The translations under genes were made by a program, and so were the position numbers. Positions 18,339 through 27,882 of a DNA stretch of 51,375 bases are shown here, in pieces. The number at the start of each line of letters is the position of its first letter. Positions within the stretch are counted from its first letter, which is position 1. A model generated the notes under the pieces. That model was not told the origin of the DNA. It did not search any database and saw only the letters and a program-made list of their open reading frames with translations. Source of the DNA: Extensimonas soli (lineage in GTDB: Bacteria; Pseudomonadota; Gammaproteobacteria; Burkholderiales; Burkholderiaceae_C); the NCBI RefSeq assembly GCF_029211265.1, contig NZ_JARGEL010000003.1, positions 1-51,375 on the forward strand, given 5' to 3'.

Positions 18339-19064
18339 ATGTCCTATTCCCCCGTGGTGCCGCACCACATTGCCATCGTCATGGATGGCAACGGCCGTTG
18401 GGCGACGCGCCGTTTTCTGCCGCGCCTGGCCGGACACCGGCAGGGCGTCGAATCCTTGCGCCGCTGCGTGCGCGCCTGCCTCGATCGTGGCGTGCAGGTG
18501 CTCACGGTATTTGCTTTTTCGTCCGAGAACTGGAGCCGTCCCGTGGAAGAGGTCTCTGGCCTCATGGAGCTGCTCGCGTTGGCGCTCGCGCGTGAGGTGC
18601 CTTTGCTGCGCAAAGACGGGGTGCGGCTTTATTGCGTGGGCGAGCGCACCGGGCTCTCGGCGCGGGTGCGCGAAGGGCTCGCGCAGGCCGAGGCGAGCAC
18701 GGCAAGTCTGACGGATCCGGCGCGGCTCGTGCTCAACGTGTGCTTCAACTACGGCGGCCGCTGGGACATTGCACAGGCGGCGGCAGCGCTCGCCGCGCGC
18801 GGTGAAGCCATCACCGAGCAAAGTCTGCCCGGCGCGCTGGCGCTGGCCCATGTGCCCGACCCTGACTTGGTGATCCGCACCGGGGGCGAGATGCGCCTGA
18901 GCAATTTTTTGCTCTGGCAGGCCGCGTATTCCGAGCTGTTTTTCAGCGACAAGCTCTGGCCCGAATTCGACGAGGCGGCGCTGGACCAGGCCATCGCCGC
19001 CTACGCCGCGCGCGAGCGCCGCTTCGGCAAGACGTCCGAGCAGGTGCGCGCGGTGGCTTCCTGA
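18339..19064 (+). CDS. uppS: Undecaprenyl diphosphate synthase
   Basis: This cis-prenyltransferase extends farnesyl diphosphate with isopentenyl diphosphate to make the C55 lipid carrier for peptidoglycan and O-antigen. The 241-residue form starts MSYSPVVPHHIAIVMDGNGRWA, with the catalytic Asp in MDGNGRW. VFAFSSENW and the C-terminal RTGGEMRLSNFLLWQ with SELFF are family signatures. The ATG at 18339 is preferred for length, although no clear ribosome site precedes it; an in-frame GTG at 18282 would add 19 residues. Confidence 0.95.
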   Translation: MSYSPVVPHHIAIVMDGNGRWATRRFLPRLAGHRQGVESLRRCVRACLDRGVQVLTVFAFSSENWSRPVEEVSGLMELLALALAREVPLLRKDGVRLYCVGERTGLSARVREGLAQAEASTASLTDPARLVLNVCFNYGGRWDIAQAAAALAARGEAITEQSLPGALALAHVPDPDLVIRTGGEMRLSNFLLWQAAYSELFFSDKLWPEFDEAALDQAIAAYAARERRFGKTSEQVRAVAS

Positions 19065-19093
19065 GCCAACCGGGCGAAGGCAAGGAGATTTTC

Positions 19094-19963
19094 ATGCTGC
19101 GCCAACGCATCATCACCGCCATCGTCTTGCTGGCCATTTTGCTGCCCGCACTGTTTTATCCCACGCCGCTGCCCTTGATGTGCGTGGTGCTGGCGCTGGT
19201 GGCTGCGGGTGCCTGGGAGTGGGGGCGGCTCAACGGTCTGGGGCCGGCGGCGGCGCTGGCGTGGGGTGCGGTGTGTCTGCTGTTGTGCGCGCTCACCTGG
19301 TGGCTCGGCTGGGTGGAGCAGCCTTTGCGCGCGCTGTGGCTGCTTGCGGGGCTGGCCTGGGTGCTGGGTGGCGCCTGGCTGCTGCGCGCGGGCGTGGCAG
19401 GCTGGCCGCACATTCCGCGGGCGCTGCGGCTGCTGGGCGGCCTGCTCGCGCTGTGGCTCGCCTGGCTCGCGCTCGCGCAGGCGCGCCGCATGGGCGTCAA
19501 CTTTCTGCTCTCGGTGCTGGTGCTGGTCTGGGTCGCGGACATTTTTGCGTACTTCTGCGGGCGCGCCTTTGGCCTGCGCTGGACGCACAACAAGCTCGCG
19601 CCCACCATCAGCCCCGGCAAGACCTGGGAAGGCGTGTGGGGCGGCCTCATCGGCGTGCAACTGCTCGCCTTCGGCTGGGCCGCGGCGGACGCGCACTGGC
19701 AGGTGCAGCCGCCCAGTTTTTACGGCATGGTGGCGGCGCCCGGTGGCTGGCGATGGGGGCTGTTGGCCGTGGTGGCGTTGTTTCTGGGCGCCATGAGCGT
19801 GGTCGGCGACCTCGTGGAGTCGCTCGTCAAACGCAGCGCGGGCGTCAAGGACAGCAGCGGCCTGCTGCCGGGGCACGGCGGTGTGCTCGACCGCGTCGAT
19901 GCGCTGCTGCCCACGCTGCCGCTGGCGATGATGCTGGCCCGCTGGCTGCAGGGCGCGCCATGA
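19094..19963 (+). CDS. cdsA: Phosphatidate cytidylyltransferase (CDP-diglyceride synthase)
   Basis: The 289-residue inner-membrane enzyme converts phosphatidic acid and CTP to CDP-diacylglycerol, the precursor of all phospholipids. Seven to eight hydrophobic segments are visible. The C-terminal signature SLVKRSAGVKDSSG followed by LLPGHGGVLDRVD (about 245-272) is complete. The stop codon overlaps the ATG of dxr (ATGA). AAGGAG lies upstream of its own ATG. Confidence 0.96.
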   Translation: MLRQRIITAIVLLAILLPALFYPTPLPLMCVVLALVAAGAWEWGRLNGLGPAAALAWGAVCLLLCALTWWLGWVEQPLRALWLLAGLAWVLGGAWLLRAGVAGWPHIPRALRLLGGLLALWLAWLALAQARRMGVNFLLSVLVLVWVADIFAYFCGRAFGLRWTHNKLAPTISPGKTWEGVWGGLIGVQLLAFGWAAADAHWQVQPPSFYGMVAAPGGWRWGLLAVVALFLGAMSVVGDLVESLVKRSAGVKDSSGLLPGHGGVLDRVDALLPTLPLAMMLARWLQGAP

Positions 19964-21150
19964 AGCAGCGCATCGCGGTTCTGGGCTCTACGGGCTCGAT
20001 AGGCACCAGCACGCTGGACGTGGTGGCGCGCCATCCCGAGCGTTTCGAGGTGTTCGCCCTCAGCGCCGCGACGCAGGTCGATCTGCTGCTGGAACAATGC
20101 GCGCGTTTTCGCCCGCGGCTGGCTGCGATGGCGAGCGCTCCGCATGCACGCTTGCTTGCCGAAAAATTAGCACAAAATAGCCTCCCAACGCAGGTACTGC
20201 AAGCGCAAGAAGCTCTTGAATTGATAGCTTCGCACGAGCAGGTGGACACCGTCATGGCGGCCATTGTGGGCGCTGCGGGCCTCGCGCCCTGCCTGGCTGC
20301 AGCACGCGCGGGCAAGCGCCTGCTGCTCGCCAACAAAGAGGCGCTGGTGGTGGGCGGCGAGGTGTTCTTGGACGCCGTGCGCGCCGGCGGGGCGACGCTG
20401 CTGCCCATAGACAGCGAGCACTCGGCGATTTTTCAGTCGCTGCCCGAAGACCCTTCGACCTGGGCGCAGCGCGTCGAAAAAATCATCCTCACTGCCTCGG
20501 GCGGGCCGTTTCGCACACGCGCGCCGGCCACGCTGCGCGACGTGACGCCCGAGCAGGCCTGTGCGCATCCCAACTGGAGCATGGGGCGCAAGATTTCGGT
20601 CGATTCGGCCACCATGATGAACAAGGCGCTCGAGGTGATCGAGGCGCGCTACCTGTTCGGCCTCGATCCCGCGCGGCTCGAGGTGGTGATCCACCCGCAA
20701 AGCATCATCCACTCGATGGTGCAGTACCGCGACACTTCGGTGGTGGCGCAGCTGGGCACGCCTGATATGCGCGTGCCCATCGCCTACGGCCTGTCGTGGC
20801 CCGAGCGCGTCGAATCGGGTGCGGCGGCGCTGGACTTTCGCACGCTCTCGGCCATGACCTTCGAGGACGTGGCTGAGCACGACCATGCGCAGCGCTTTCC
20901 GGGCCTGCGCCTGGCCTGGGAGGCGCTGGCCGCGCCGCGCGGCACCACGGCCGTGCTCAACGCCGCGAACGAGGAGGCCGTGGCGGCTTTTCTGGCGCGG
21001 CGCATCCGTTTTGACCAGATCGATGCCGTGAACCGCGCCACGCTCGAAGCCGTGGCACCCGCGCAGCCCGATTCGCTGCAAGCCCTGCTGGCGCTCGACG
21101 CGCAGGCACGCCGCGCGGCAGACCAGGCCATTGCGCATTTGAGCGCCTGA
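19960..21150 (+). CDS. dxr: 1-deoxy-D-xylulose-5-phosphate reductoisomerase
   Basis: The 396-residue NADPH-dependent enzyme of the MEP isoprenoid pathway makes 2-C-methyl-D-erythritol 4-phosphate; it is the family target of fosmidomycin. The N-terminal dinucleotide fold shows GSTGSIGTSTLDVV, followed by DSEHSAIFQSL and MGRKISVDSATMMNKALEVIEA. The start overlaps the cdsA stop by four bases (ATGA), favouring coupling. Around 20161-20231 the gene is unusually AT-rich: a copy of the dispersed short repeat encodes LQAQEALELIAS in frame. Confidence 0.97.
   Translation: MKQRIAVLGSTGSIGTSTLDVVARHPERFEVFALSAATQVDLLLEQCARFRPRLAAMASAPHARLLAEKLAQNSLPTQVLQAQEALELIASHEQVDTVMAAIVGAAGLAPCLAAARAGKRLLLANKEALVVGGEVFLDAVRAGGATLLPIDSEHSAIFQSLPEDPSTWAQRVEKIILTASGGPFRTRAPATLRDVTPEQACAHPNWSMGRKISVDSATMMNKALEVIEARYLFGLDPARLEVVIHPQSIIHSMVQYRDTSVVAQLGTPDMRVPIAYGLSWPERVESGAAALDFRTLSAMTFEDVAEHDHAQRFPGLRLAWEALAAPRGTTAVLNAANEEAVAAFLARRIRFDQIDAVNRATLEAVAPAQPDSLQALLALDAQARRAADQAIAHLSA
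20199..20231 (+). repeat. Dispersed short AT-rich repeat inside dxr
   Basis: GCAAGCGCAAGAAGCTCTTG followed by AATTGATAGCTTC. The AAGCTC...GATAGCTT halves are weakly palindromic. The copy is in frame and lies in a short AT-rich island of an otherwise GC-rich gene. Confidence 0.55.
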
Positions 21151-21178
21151 TGCCACACAGAACGGTGAGAATCGCGCC

Positions 21179-22540
21179 ATGCTGACTTTGCCTGCCTTTC
21201 TCATTGCGCTGGGCCTGCTGATTGCCGTACACGAATACGGTCATTACCGCGTGGCCGTGGCCTGCGGCGTCAAGGTGCTGCGCTTTTCCATAGGTTTTGG
21301 CAAGCCCCTGCTGCGCTGGCAGCCCAAGGGCAGCGCGACCGAGTTCGTCCTCGGGGCTTTTCCGCTCGGTGGCTACGTGCGCATGCTCGACGAGCGCGAG
21401 GCGCCGGTGCCTGCCAACGAGCGTCACCTCGCTTTCAACACCCAGCCGCTACGCGCACGCGCGGCCATCGTCGCCGCGGGGCCGCTCGCGAACCTCTTGC
21501 TCGCGGTGCTTTTGTATGCGCTGGTGCACTGGATAGGCGTGCAGGAGCCCAAGGCCACGCTGGCTAGCCCGCTGCCGGGCTCGATCGCGCAAGCGGCCGG
21601 GCTGCAGGGCGGCGAGCTGGTGCAGCGCGCAGCGCTGGGCGCTGCCGAACTCGAACCCGTGCGTTCGTTCGAAGACCTGCGCTGGATCTTGACGCAAGGG
21701 GCGCTCGAGGGCACCGTCGTGCGCCTGGAAGTCGAGCCCACGCCGGGCGCACTGCGGCGCGAAGTGCTGCTCGACCTGACGCAGTTCGACACGCGCGAGG
21801 CCGACGCGCAGATGCTGCGCAAAATCGGCATCGCAGGCCCGTGGACGCGCCCGGTGCTCGGCGAGATCATGCCCGGCAGCCCGGCGCAGCGCGCGGGCCT
21901 GCAGGAAGGAGACCTCGTGCTGCAGGTCGACGCGACCCCCGTGGTCGACGGCCTGCAACTGCGTGAACTGATACGCCAGGCCGTGCAGGACGGCAAAGCC
22001 CAGGCGCAGACCTGGCGCATAGAGCGTGCGGGCACGGCGCTGCAGCTGCGCGTGCAGCCCGAGCCCCGTCAGGAGCCCACGGGCATCGTCGGCCGCATTG
22101 GTGCTTACGTGGGCGCGGCGCCCGAATTCGTGCGCGTGCGCTACGGCCCGCTGGAGGGCCTGGGCAAGGCCTTTGCGCGCACCTGGGACATCTCGGTGCT
22201 GAGCTTGCGCATGATGGGGCGCATGCTGATCGGCGAAGCCTCGCTGAAAAACCTCAGCGGCCCCTTGACCATCGCCGATTACGCCGGCCGCTCGGCGAGC
22301 CTGGGGCTGACGCCGTACCTCGCTTTTCTGGCCGTGATCAGTGTGAGCCTGGGCGTGCTCAACCTGCTGCCCGTGCCCGTCCTCGATGGCGGACACCTGA
22401 TGTATTATCTTTGGGAGGGCGTGACGGGGCGGCCAGTTCCTGATCCATGGCTCGAGCAATTGCAGCGTGGCGGCATGGCAGTGCTGCTGCTGATGATGGC
22501 AATTGCACTGTTCAACGACATTTCCCGCTTTCTTGGCTGA
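21179..22540 (+). CDS. rseP: Site-2 protease RseP (regulator of sigma-E)
   Basis: The 453-residue intramembrane zinc protease cleaves the anti-sigma factor RseA after DegS, releasing sigma-E during envelope stress. The first membrane helix carries HEYGH (18-22), and the third metal ligand is in the LDG motif (402-404) of NLLPVPVLDGGH. Two central PDZ-like regions are suggested by SPLPGSIAQAAGLQGGE and MPGSPAQRAGLQEGD. Its position directly before bamA is the standard arrangement and fits envelope quality control. Confidence 0.96.
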   Translation: MLTLPAFLIALGLLIAVHEYGHYRVAVACGVKVLRFSIGFGKPLLRWQPKGSATEFVLGAFPLGGYVRMLDEREAPVPANERHLAFNTQPLRARAAIVAAGPLANLLLAVLLYALVHWIGVQEPKATLASPLPGSIAQAAGLQGGELVQRAALGAAELEPVRSFEDLRWILTQGALEGTVVRLEVEPTPGALRREVLLDLTQFDTREADAQMLRKIGIAGPWTRPVLGEIMPGSPAQRAGLQEGDLVLQVDATPVVDGLQLRELIRQAVQDGKAQAQTWRIERAGTALQLRVQPEPRQEPTGIVGRIGAYVGAAPEFVRVRYGPLEGLGKAFARTWDISVLSLRMMGRMLIGEASLKNLSGPLTIADYAGRSASLGLTPYLAFLAVISVSLGVLNLLPVPVLDGGHLMYYLWEGVTGRPVPDPWLEQLQRGGMAVLLLMMAIALFNDISRFLG

Positions 22541-22582
22541 ACCTCACCGGGTTTCGATACGGCGGCTTGCGCTTGCTTTTAC

Positions 22583-24880
22583 ATGAAAAACCACTTCCAT
22601 CGCTTCGGCGTGCGTACCGCATCGGCCTTGGCCGCACTTGTTTTTGCCGCCCATACGGCCTGGGCGCTCGAACCCTTCAAGGTGCAGGACATCCGCGTAG
22701 AGGGCCTGCAACGGGTCGAGCCCGGCACGGTGTTCGCCTCACTGCCCTTTCGGGTCGGCGACGAATACAACGACGACAAAGGCGCTGCAGCCATCCGCGC
22801 CTTGTATGCCCTGGGTCTGTTCAAGGACGTGCGCCTCGAGGCCGCGGGCAATGTGCTCGTGGTCGTGGTCGAGGAGCGCCCCACGATCGCCGACGTGGAT
22901 TTCGTGGGCACGCGCGAGTTCGACAAGGATGCGCTGAAGAAAAGCATGCGCGAGGTTGGCCTCGCCGAGGGGCGGCCGTTTGACAAGGCCCTTGCCGACC
23001 GCGCTGAGCAGGAACTCAAGCGCCAATACATCAACCGCAGTCTCTACGGTGCCGAGGTCGTGACCACGGTGACGCCTGTGGAGCGCAACCGCGTCAATCT
23101 GACCTTCACCGTCACTGAAGGTGAGGCTTCGCGCATCAAGGAGGTGCGCATCGTCGGCAACAAGGCGTTCAGCGAATCCACGCTCAAGGACTTGTTCGAC
23201 CTCAACACGGGGGGCTGGCTCAGCTGGTACACCAAGTCCGACCGCTATTCGCGCGCCAAGTTCAACGCCGACCTCGAGTCCTTGCGCTCGTACTACCTGC
23301 AGCGCGGCTTTCTCGAATTCCGCATCGAGTCCACGCAGGTGGCGATCTCGCCCGACAAGAAGGACATCTCCATCGTCATCAATGTGCACGAAGGTGATCG
23401 TTACGTGGTGCAGGCCGTCAAGCTCGAGGGCGACTATCTGGGGCGCGAGGACGAGTTCAAGTCCCTGGTCAAAATTCGTGCGGGCGAGCCCTACAACGTC
23501 GATCAGGTGACCGCAACCACCAAGGCATTCACGGAGAACTTCGCGCGTTTCGGGTACGCCTTTGCGCGCGTGGAGGCCGTGCCCGATGTCGACCGCGACA
23601 ACGGCCGCGTCACTTTGGTGCTGCGCGCCGACCCTTCGCGCCGCGCCTACGTGCGCCGCATCAACGTCACGGGCAACAACCGCACGCGCGACGAAGTCAT
23701 TCGCCGCGAGTTCCGCCAGTTCGAGTCCGCGTGGTACGACGGCGACAAAATCCGCCTCTCGCGCGACCGGGTGGACCGGCTGGGCTATTTCACCGAAGTG
23801 AACGTCGAAACCGACGAAGTTCCAGGCGCGCCCGACCAGGTCGATCTGGCCGTCAATGTGACCGAAAAGCCCACGGGCTCGCTGCAGCTGGGGGCAGGAT
23901 TTTCGAGTGCGGAAAAAGTCACGCTGTCGTTTGCCATCAAGCAGGAAAACGTCTTCGGTTCAGGTAATTACCTTGGTATCGAGGTCAATACCAGCAAGTA
24001 CCACCGCACCTTGGTGCTCAGCACCACCGACCCTTATTTCACCCAGGATGGCGTCTCGCGCACGATAGATATGTACTATCGCTCCGACAAGCCCTATGCA
24101 AACCAGGGTGGCGATTACGAGATCGACACCACGGGCGCATCCCTGCGTTTCGGCGTGCCGTTCAGCGAAGTCGATACGGTGTATTTCGGCGGCGGGCTCG
24201 AGCAGACCAAGATCAAGTCCGGCACCAACATCCCCGCAGCGTATCTGTATTACGCGACGCGCTTTGGCTTTACCAGCACGTCCGTGCCGCTGACCATTGG
24301 CTGGTCGCGCGACAGCCGCGACAGTGCGCTCGCGCCGACGGCGGGGCGCTACCAGCGTTTCATGTCCGAGTGGTCGGTGGCGTCCGATGCGCGCTACGTC
24401 AAAGGGGACTACCAATACCAGCAATACCTGCCATTGAACAAGCGCTACACGCTCGCCTTCAATGGCGAGCTGGGCCTGGGCAAGGGCCTCAACGGCCGGC
24501 CGTTCCCGGTGTTCAAAAACTTCTATTCGGGCGGTCTGGGGTCGGTGCGCGGCTTCGAGCAGGGCACGCTCGGGCCGCGTGATGTGACCGGGGCTGTGCT
24601 CGGGGGCACCAAGAAGCTCACGCTGAATGCCGAAATGATCTCGCCATTTCCTGGCGCCGGCAACGACCGCACCTTGCGCATTTATACCTTCGTCGATGCG
24701 GGCAACGTTTATGGCGAAGGCGAAAAGTTCGAGTTCAGCCAGCTGCGCGCCTCGGTGGGCGTGGGTTTGAGCTGGATTTCCCCGCTCGGGCCCTTGCGCC
24801 TGGGCTTTGGCCAGCCGGTGCATAAATTTGCCGGCGATAGAATCCAGAAATTGCAATTCCAGATAGGTACATCGTTCTAA
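22583..24880 (+). CDS. bamA: Outer-membrane protein assembly factor BamA
   Basis: The 765-residue Omp85 protein folds beta-barrel proteins into the outer membrane. A signal peptide (about 1-29, cleaved after AWA) precedes five POTRA repeats (roughly 30-425), for example VQDIRVEGLQRVEPG and RRINVTGNNRTRDEVIRRE. The C-terminal 16-strand barrel ends in the expected aromatic residue (IGTSF). GGLGSVRGFEQGTLGPRD is the conserved VRGF/Y loop-6 motif. The stop shares a base with the skp start (TAATG). Confidence 0.98.
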   Translation: MKNHFHRFGVRTASALAALVFAAHTAWALEPFKVQDIRVEGLQRVEPGTVFASLPFRVGDEYNDDKGAAAIRALYALGLFKDVRLEAAGNVLVVVVEERPTIADVDFVGTREFDKDALKKSMREVGLAEGRPFDKALADRAEQELKRQYINRSLYGAEVVTTVTPVERNRVNLTFTVTEGEASRIKEVRIVGNKAFSESTLKDLFDLNTGGWLSWYTKSDRYSRAKFNADLESLRSYYLQRGFLEFRIESTQVAISPDKKDISIVINVHEGDRYVVQAVKLEGDYLGREDEFKSLVKIRAGEPYNVDQVTATTKAFTENFARFGYAFARVEAVPDVDRDNGRVTLVLRADPSRRAYVRRINVTGNNRTRDEVIRREFRQFESAWYDGDKIRLSRDRVDRLGYFTEVNVETDEVPGAPDQVDLAVNVTEKPTGSLQLGAGFSSAEKVTLSFAIKQENVFGSGNYLGIEVNTSKYHRTLVLSTTDPYFTQDGVSRTIDMYYRSDKPYANQGGDYEIDTTGASLRFGVPFSEVDTVYFGGGLEQTKIKSGTNIPAAYLYYATRFGFTSTSVPLTIGWSRDSRDSALAPTAGRYQRFMSEWSVASDARYVKGDYQYQQYLPLNKRYTLAFNGELGLGKGLNGRPFPVFKNFYSGGLGSVRGFEQGTLGPRDVTGAVLGGTKKLTLNAEMISPFPGAGNDRTLRIYTFVDAGNVYGEGEKFEFSQLRASVGVGLSWISPLGPLRLGFGQPVHKFAGDRIQKLQFQIGTSF

Positions 24881-25410
24881 TGAAAGTCCTCTCCTCCACC
24901 CTTTCCCGTTGTCTGGGCGCCGCTGCTTTGATGGGCGCCCTGGCCGTTGCTGCGCCGGTGCAGGCGCAGGATTTCAAGGTCGGCTTCGTCAACACCGACC
25001 GCGTGTTCCGTGAGGCCAACACCGCCAAGGCGGCGCAGGCCAAGCTCGAACAAGAGTTTTCGCGTCGCGAAAAAGAGCTGATCGACCAGGGCAACGCCTT
25101 GAAAGCTGCCTCCGAAAAATTCGAGCGCGAGGCGCCCACCATGGCCGAGAGCCAGCGCACGGCACGCCAGCGCCAGCTCGTGGACCAGGACCGCGACTTC
25201 CAGCGCAAGCGCCGCGAGTTTCAGGAAGACCTGAACGCGCGCAAGAACGAAGAGCTCGCGCAGGTGATAGACCGCGCCAACAAGGTGGTCAAGCAGGTCG
25301 CCGAAACCGAAAAATACGACCTCATCCTGCAAGAGGCCGTCTATATCAACCCCAAGTACGACATCACTGACAAGGTGATCAAGGCGCTGAATACCTCCGC
25401 GGGTAAATAA
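24880..25410 (+). CDS. skp: Periplasmic chaperone Skp (OmpH family)
   Basis: The 176-residue precursor has a signal peptide ending AVAAPVQAQ (about residue 29). Mature Skp starts FKVGFVNTDRVFREANTAK, followed by a long, charged, coiled-coil region (EFSRREKELIDQGNALKAAS) that makes the tentacles of the trimer. It carries unfolded outer-membrane proteins across the periplasm to BamA. Start and stop overlap with bamA (TAATG) implies coupled synthesis of chaperone and acceptor. Confidence 0.95.
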   Translation: MKVLSSTLSRCLGAAALMGALAVAAPVQAQDFKVGFVNTDRVFREANTAKAAQAKLEQEFSRREKELIDQGNALKAASEKFEREAPTMAESQRTARQRQLVDQDRDFQRKRREFQEDLNARKNEELAQVIDRANKVVKQVAETEKYDLILQEAVYINPKYDITDKVIKALNTSAGK

Positions 25411-25425
25411 GCGCACGGGTGGCGT

Positions 25426-26421
25426 GTGAGTTTGCGTCTCGGGGAGATCGTGGATGCGCTCGGCGGTGTGCTGGAAGGCGGGGAGCGCGATGCGGTCATC
25501 ACCGGCATTGCACCACTCGATGCCGCAGGGCCGGGTGACATCAGCTTTCTGAGCCAGCCGCGCCTGCAGCCGCAACTGGCCGCCTCGCGGGCGGCCTGCG
25601 TCATCGTGGCGCCCGCCTTGCGCATGCAGGCGCGCGCGCGCGGCGCGTGCATCGTGGCGGCCGACCCTTACGTCTACTTTGCGCGCCTCACGCAGCTCTG
25701 GCGCCAGCGCCACGATCCCGCCGTGCCCCCCGGCATTCACCCGAGCGCCGTCGTCGAAGCCTCGGCCGAGGTGCATCCCACGGCCACGGTAGGCCCCTTG
25801 TGCGTGGTCGAGCGCGGCGCGCGCATAGGTGCGCACACGGTGCTGACGTCCCGTGTCACGGTGGGCGCGCGCTGCGAGATCGGCGCGCGCTGCCTGCTGC
25901 ACCCTGGCGTGGTCATTGGCGCCGACGGTTTCGGCTTTGCCCAGGAGGGCGGCGCGTGGGTCAAGATCGAGCAGCTCGGCGCGGTGCGCATCGGTGACGA
26001 CGTCGAGATCGGCGCCAACACCTGCATAGACCGCGGGGCGCTGCGCGATACCGTGATCGAAGATGGCGTCAAGCTCGACAACCTGATCCAGATCGGCCAC
26101 AACGTGCACATCGGCCGCCATGTCGCCATGGCGGGCTGCTCGGCCATTGCGGGCAGCGCAACCATAGGCGCGCATTGCACCATAGGCGGTGCGGCCAACG
26201 TGCTCGGGCACCTGAGCTTGGCTGAAAATGTGCACATTTCGGCCGTGAGCCTGGTCACGCACTCCCTGCGCAAGCCGGGGCAATACACTGGCATCTTCCC
26301 CATAGACGAGAATGCGCGCTGGGAAAAAAACGCCGCCGCACTCAAGCAACTTCACAAGCTGCGCGAGCGCGTCAAGGCCCTGGAGCGCGCATTGCAAGAA
26401 TCCAAAGACGACCCCCGATGA
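25426..26421 (+). CDS. lpxD: UDP-3-O-(3-hydroxyacyl)glucosamine N-acyltransferase
   Basis: The 331-residue enzyme performs the third step of lipid A synthesis, N-acylating UDP-3-O-acyl-glucosamine from acyl-ACP. The N-terminal uridine-binding domain is followed by left-handed beta-helix hexapeptide repeats (about 110-260), with GNxxxIGRH-type rungs such as [21 protein letters not shown], where the catalytic His lies. Translation starts at GTG (25426), 15 bases after skp. The C-terminus overlaps the fabZ start (ATGATG). Confidence 0.96.
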   Translation: MSLRLGEIVDALGGVLEGGERDAVITGIAPLDAAGPGDISFLSQPRLQPQLAASRAACVIVAPALRMQARARGACIVAADPYVYFARLTQLWRQRHDPAVPPGIHPSAVVEASAEVHPTATVGPLCVVERGARIGAHTVLTSRVTVGARCEIGARCLLHPGVVIGADGFGFAQEGGAWVKIEQLGAVRIGDDVEIGANTCIDRGALRDTVIEDGVKLDNLIQIGHNVHIGRHVAMAGCSAIAGSATIGAHCTIGGAANVLGHLSLAENVHISAVSLVTHSLRKPGQYTGIFPIDENARWEKNAAALKQLHKLRERVKALERALQESKDDPR

Positions 26422-26861
26422 TGGACATTCACCAAATCCTCCAACTGCTGCCCCATCGCTATCCATTTCTGCTCGTGGATCGCGTGCTCGACATTGACCT
26501 GCAGGCCAAGACGCTGCGTGCTATCAAGAATGTGACCATCAACGAACCGTTTTTTGCCGGCCACTTCCCCAAGCGCCCGGTCATGCCCGGCGTGCTCATG
26601 CTGGAGGCCATGGCGCAGACCTGTGCATTGCTGTCGTTCGAGACCGAAGGCGTCCGCCTCGGTGACGGCCAGGTGTTCTACTTCGTGGGCATAGACGGTG
26701 CGCGCTTCAAGCGCCCCGTGGGGCCGGGCGATCAGCTGGTGCTGCACTCGGCGCTGGATCGCGCGCGCGCCGGGATGTACCGCTTTCAGTGCAAGTCCAT
26801 GGTGGACGACGAGGTCGCCTGCGAGGCCACCATCATGTGCACCATCCGCAACGTCGAGTGA
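26418..26861 (+). CDS. fabZ: 3-hydroxyacyl-ACP dehydratase FabZ
   Basis: The 147-residue hot-dog-fold dehydratase removes water from 3-hydroxyacyl-ACP in fatty-acid elongation and competes with LpxA/LpxD for substrate, which explains its place between them. [14 protein letters not shown] and the active-site pair in [21 protein letters not shown] (catalytic His and Glu) are visible. Two ATG codons in tandem (26418 and 26421) overlap the lpxD stop; either may be used. Confidence 0.97.
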   Translation: MMDIHQILQLLPHRYPFLLVDRVLDIDLQAKTLRAIKNVTINEPFFAGHFPKRPVMPGVLMLEAMAQTCALLSFETEGVRLGDGQVFYFVGIDGARFKRPVGPGDQLVLHSALDRARAGMYRFQCKSMVDDEVACEATIMCTIRNVE

Positions 26862-26881
26862 CGCGCCGGCCGCTTTGCGCG

Positions 26882-27688
26882 ATGACCGCCCCAGGCACGC
26901 TGATTCACCCCACTGCGCTGATCGATCCCGCCGCCGAGCTCGATACTTCGGTGCAGGTCGGGCCGTACGCCGTCATCGGCGCGCAGGTGCGCATAGGCGC
27001 GGGCACCAGCATAGGCGCGCACTGCGTGATCGAAGGGCGTACGCGCATAGGGCGCGACAACCGCATCTTCCAGTTCGCCTCGCTCGGTGCCGTGCCGCAG
27101 GATAAAAAATACGCGGGCGAGCCGACCGAGCTCGTCATCGGCGACCGCAACACCATCCGCGAGTTCTGCACTTTCAACCTCGGCACGGCGCAAGATCGCG
27201 GCGTGACCACGGTGGGTGACGACAACTGGATCATGGCCTACGTGCACATCGCGCACGACTGCGTGGTCGGCAACCAGACCATCCTCGCGAACAATGCCAC
27301 GCTCGCGGGCCATGTGCATATTGGCGAGCAGGCCATCGTCGGCGGGCTCACGGGCGTGCACCAGTTCGTGCACATAGGTGCGCACGCGATGGTGGGCTTT
27401 GGCAGCCATGTCTCGCAGGACGTGCCGCCGTTCATGCTCGTCGATGGCAACCCGCTCGCGGTGCACGGCTTCAACATCGAGGGGCTGCGCCGGCGCGGGT
27501 TTTCCGCGCCGCGCCTCGCGGCCATCAAGCAGATGCACCGCCTGCTGTACCGCCAGGGGCTCACGCTCGAAGCCGCGCGCGCCGCATTCGCCGAGTTGCC
27601 CGCGCAATTCCCCGACGCGGCCGAAGACGTGGCCTGCATGCTGGCCTTCCTTGACGCCTCGCGCCGCGGCATCGTGCGCCGCGCCTGA
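26882..27688 (+). CDS. lpxA: UDP-N-acetylglucosamine O-acyltransferase
   Basis: The 268-residue trimeric left-handed beta-helix enzyme performs the first step of lipid A synthesis, transferring a 3-hydroxyacyl chain to UDP-GlcNAc. Hexapeptide rungs run from [14 protein letters not shown] to about residue 190. [19 protein letters not shown] and [15 protein letters not shown] contain the active-site His region. The C-terminal helical domain has [16 protein letters not shown]. The ATG at 26882 lies 20 bases after fabZ. A palindromic repeat follows directly. Confidence 0.97.
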   Translation: MTAPGTLIHPTALIDPAAELDTSVQVGPYAVIGAQVRIGAGTSIGAHCVIEGRTRIGRDNRIFQFASLGAVPQDKKYAGEPTELVIGDRNTIREFCTFNLGTAQDRGVTTVGDDNWIMAYVHIAHDCVVGNQTILANNATLAGHVHIGEQAIVGGLTGVHQFVHIGAHAMVGFGSHVSQDVPPFMLVDGNPLAVHGFNIEGLRRRGFSAPRLAAIKQMHRLLYRQGLTLEAARAAFAELPAQFPDAAEDVACMLAFLDASRRGIVRRA

Positions 27689-27692
27689 GAGG

Positions 27693-27855
27693 CAGAGTCT
27701 GAGAGTCTTTCGTCCATGGCCGCCTTGCACACCCAAACACCCCCGTTCGTCGTTGCAAATGCTCGCCATAGCCCGCGCTATGGCTGCGCTTTGCACCTTG
27801 AGCGGTGGCGTTTGGATGCGCCTTTCGGCCGCGGCCGAAAAACTTTCAGCCTCTG
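27693..27855. repeat. 163-bp near-perfect palindromic element between lpxA and lpxB
   Basis: The two halves mirror each other along the whole length around position 27774. The centre is GCCATAG/CTATGGC, then GCAAA/TTTGC, then CCAAAC/GTTTGG, then GGCCG/CGGCC, and the ends are CAGAG..CTGA and TCAG..CTCTG. The central part resembles the element at 50241-50398, with compensating changes in the stem. It starts 5 bases after the lpxA stop, so it will be transcribed in the lipid A operon as a long hairpin. No protein is encoded. Confidence 0.8.
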
Positions 27856-27882
27856 AGTTGACGATCTTTTCATGAGGTACGC

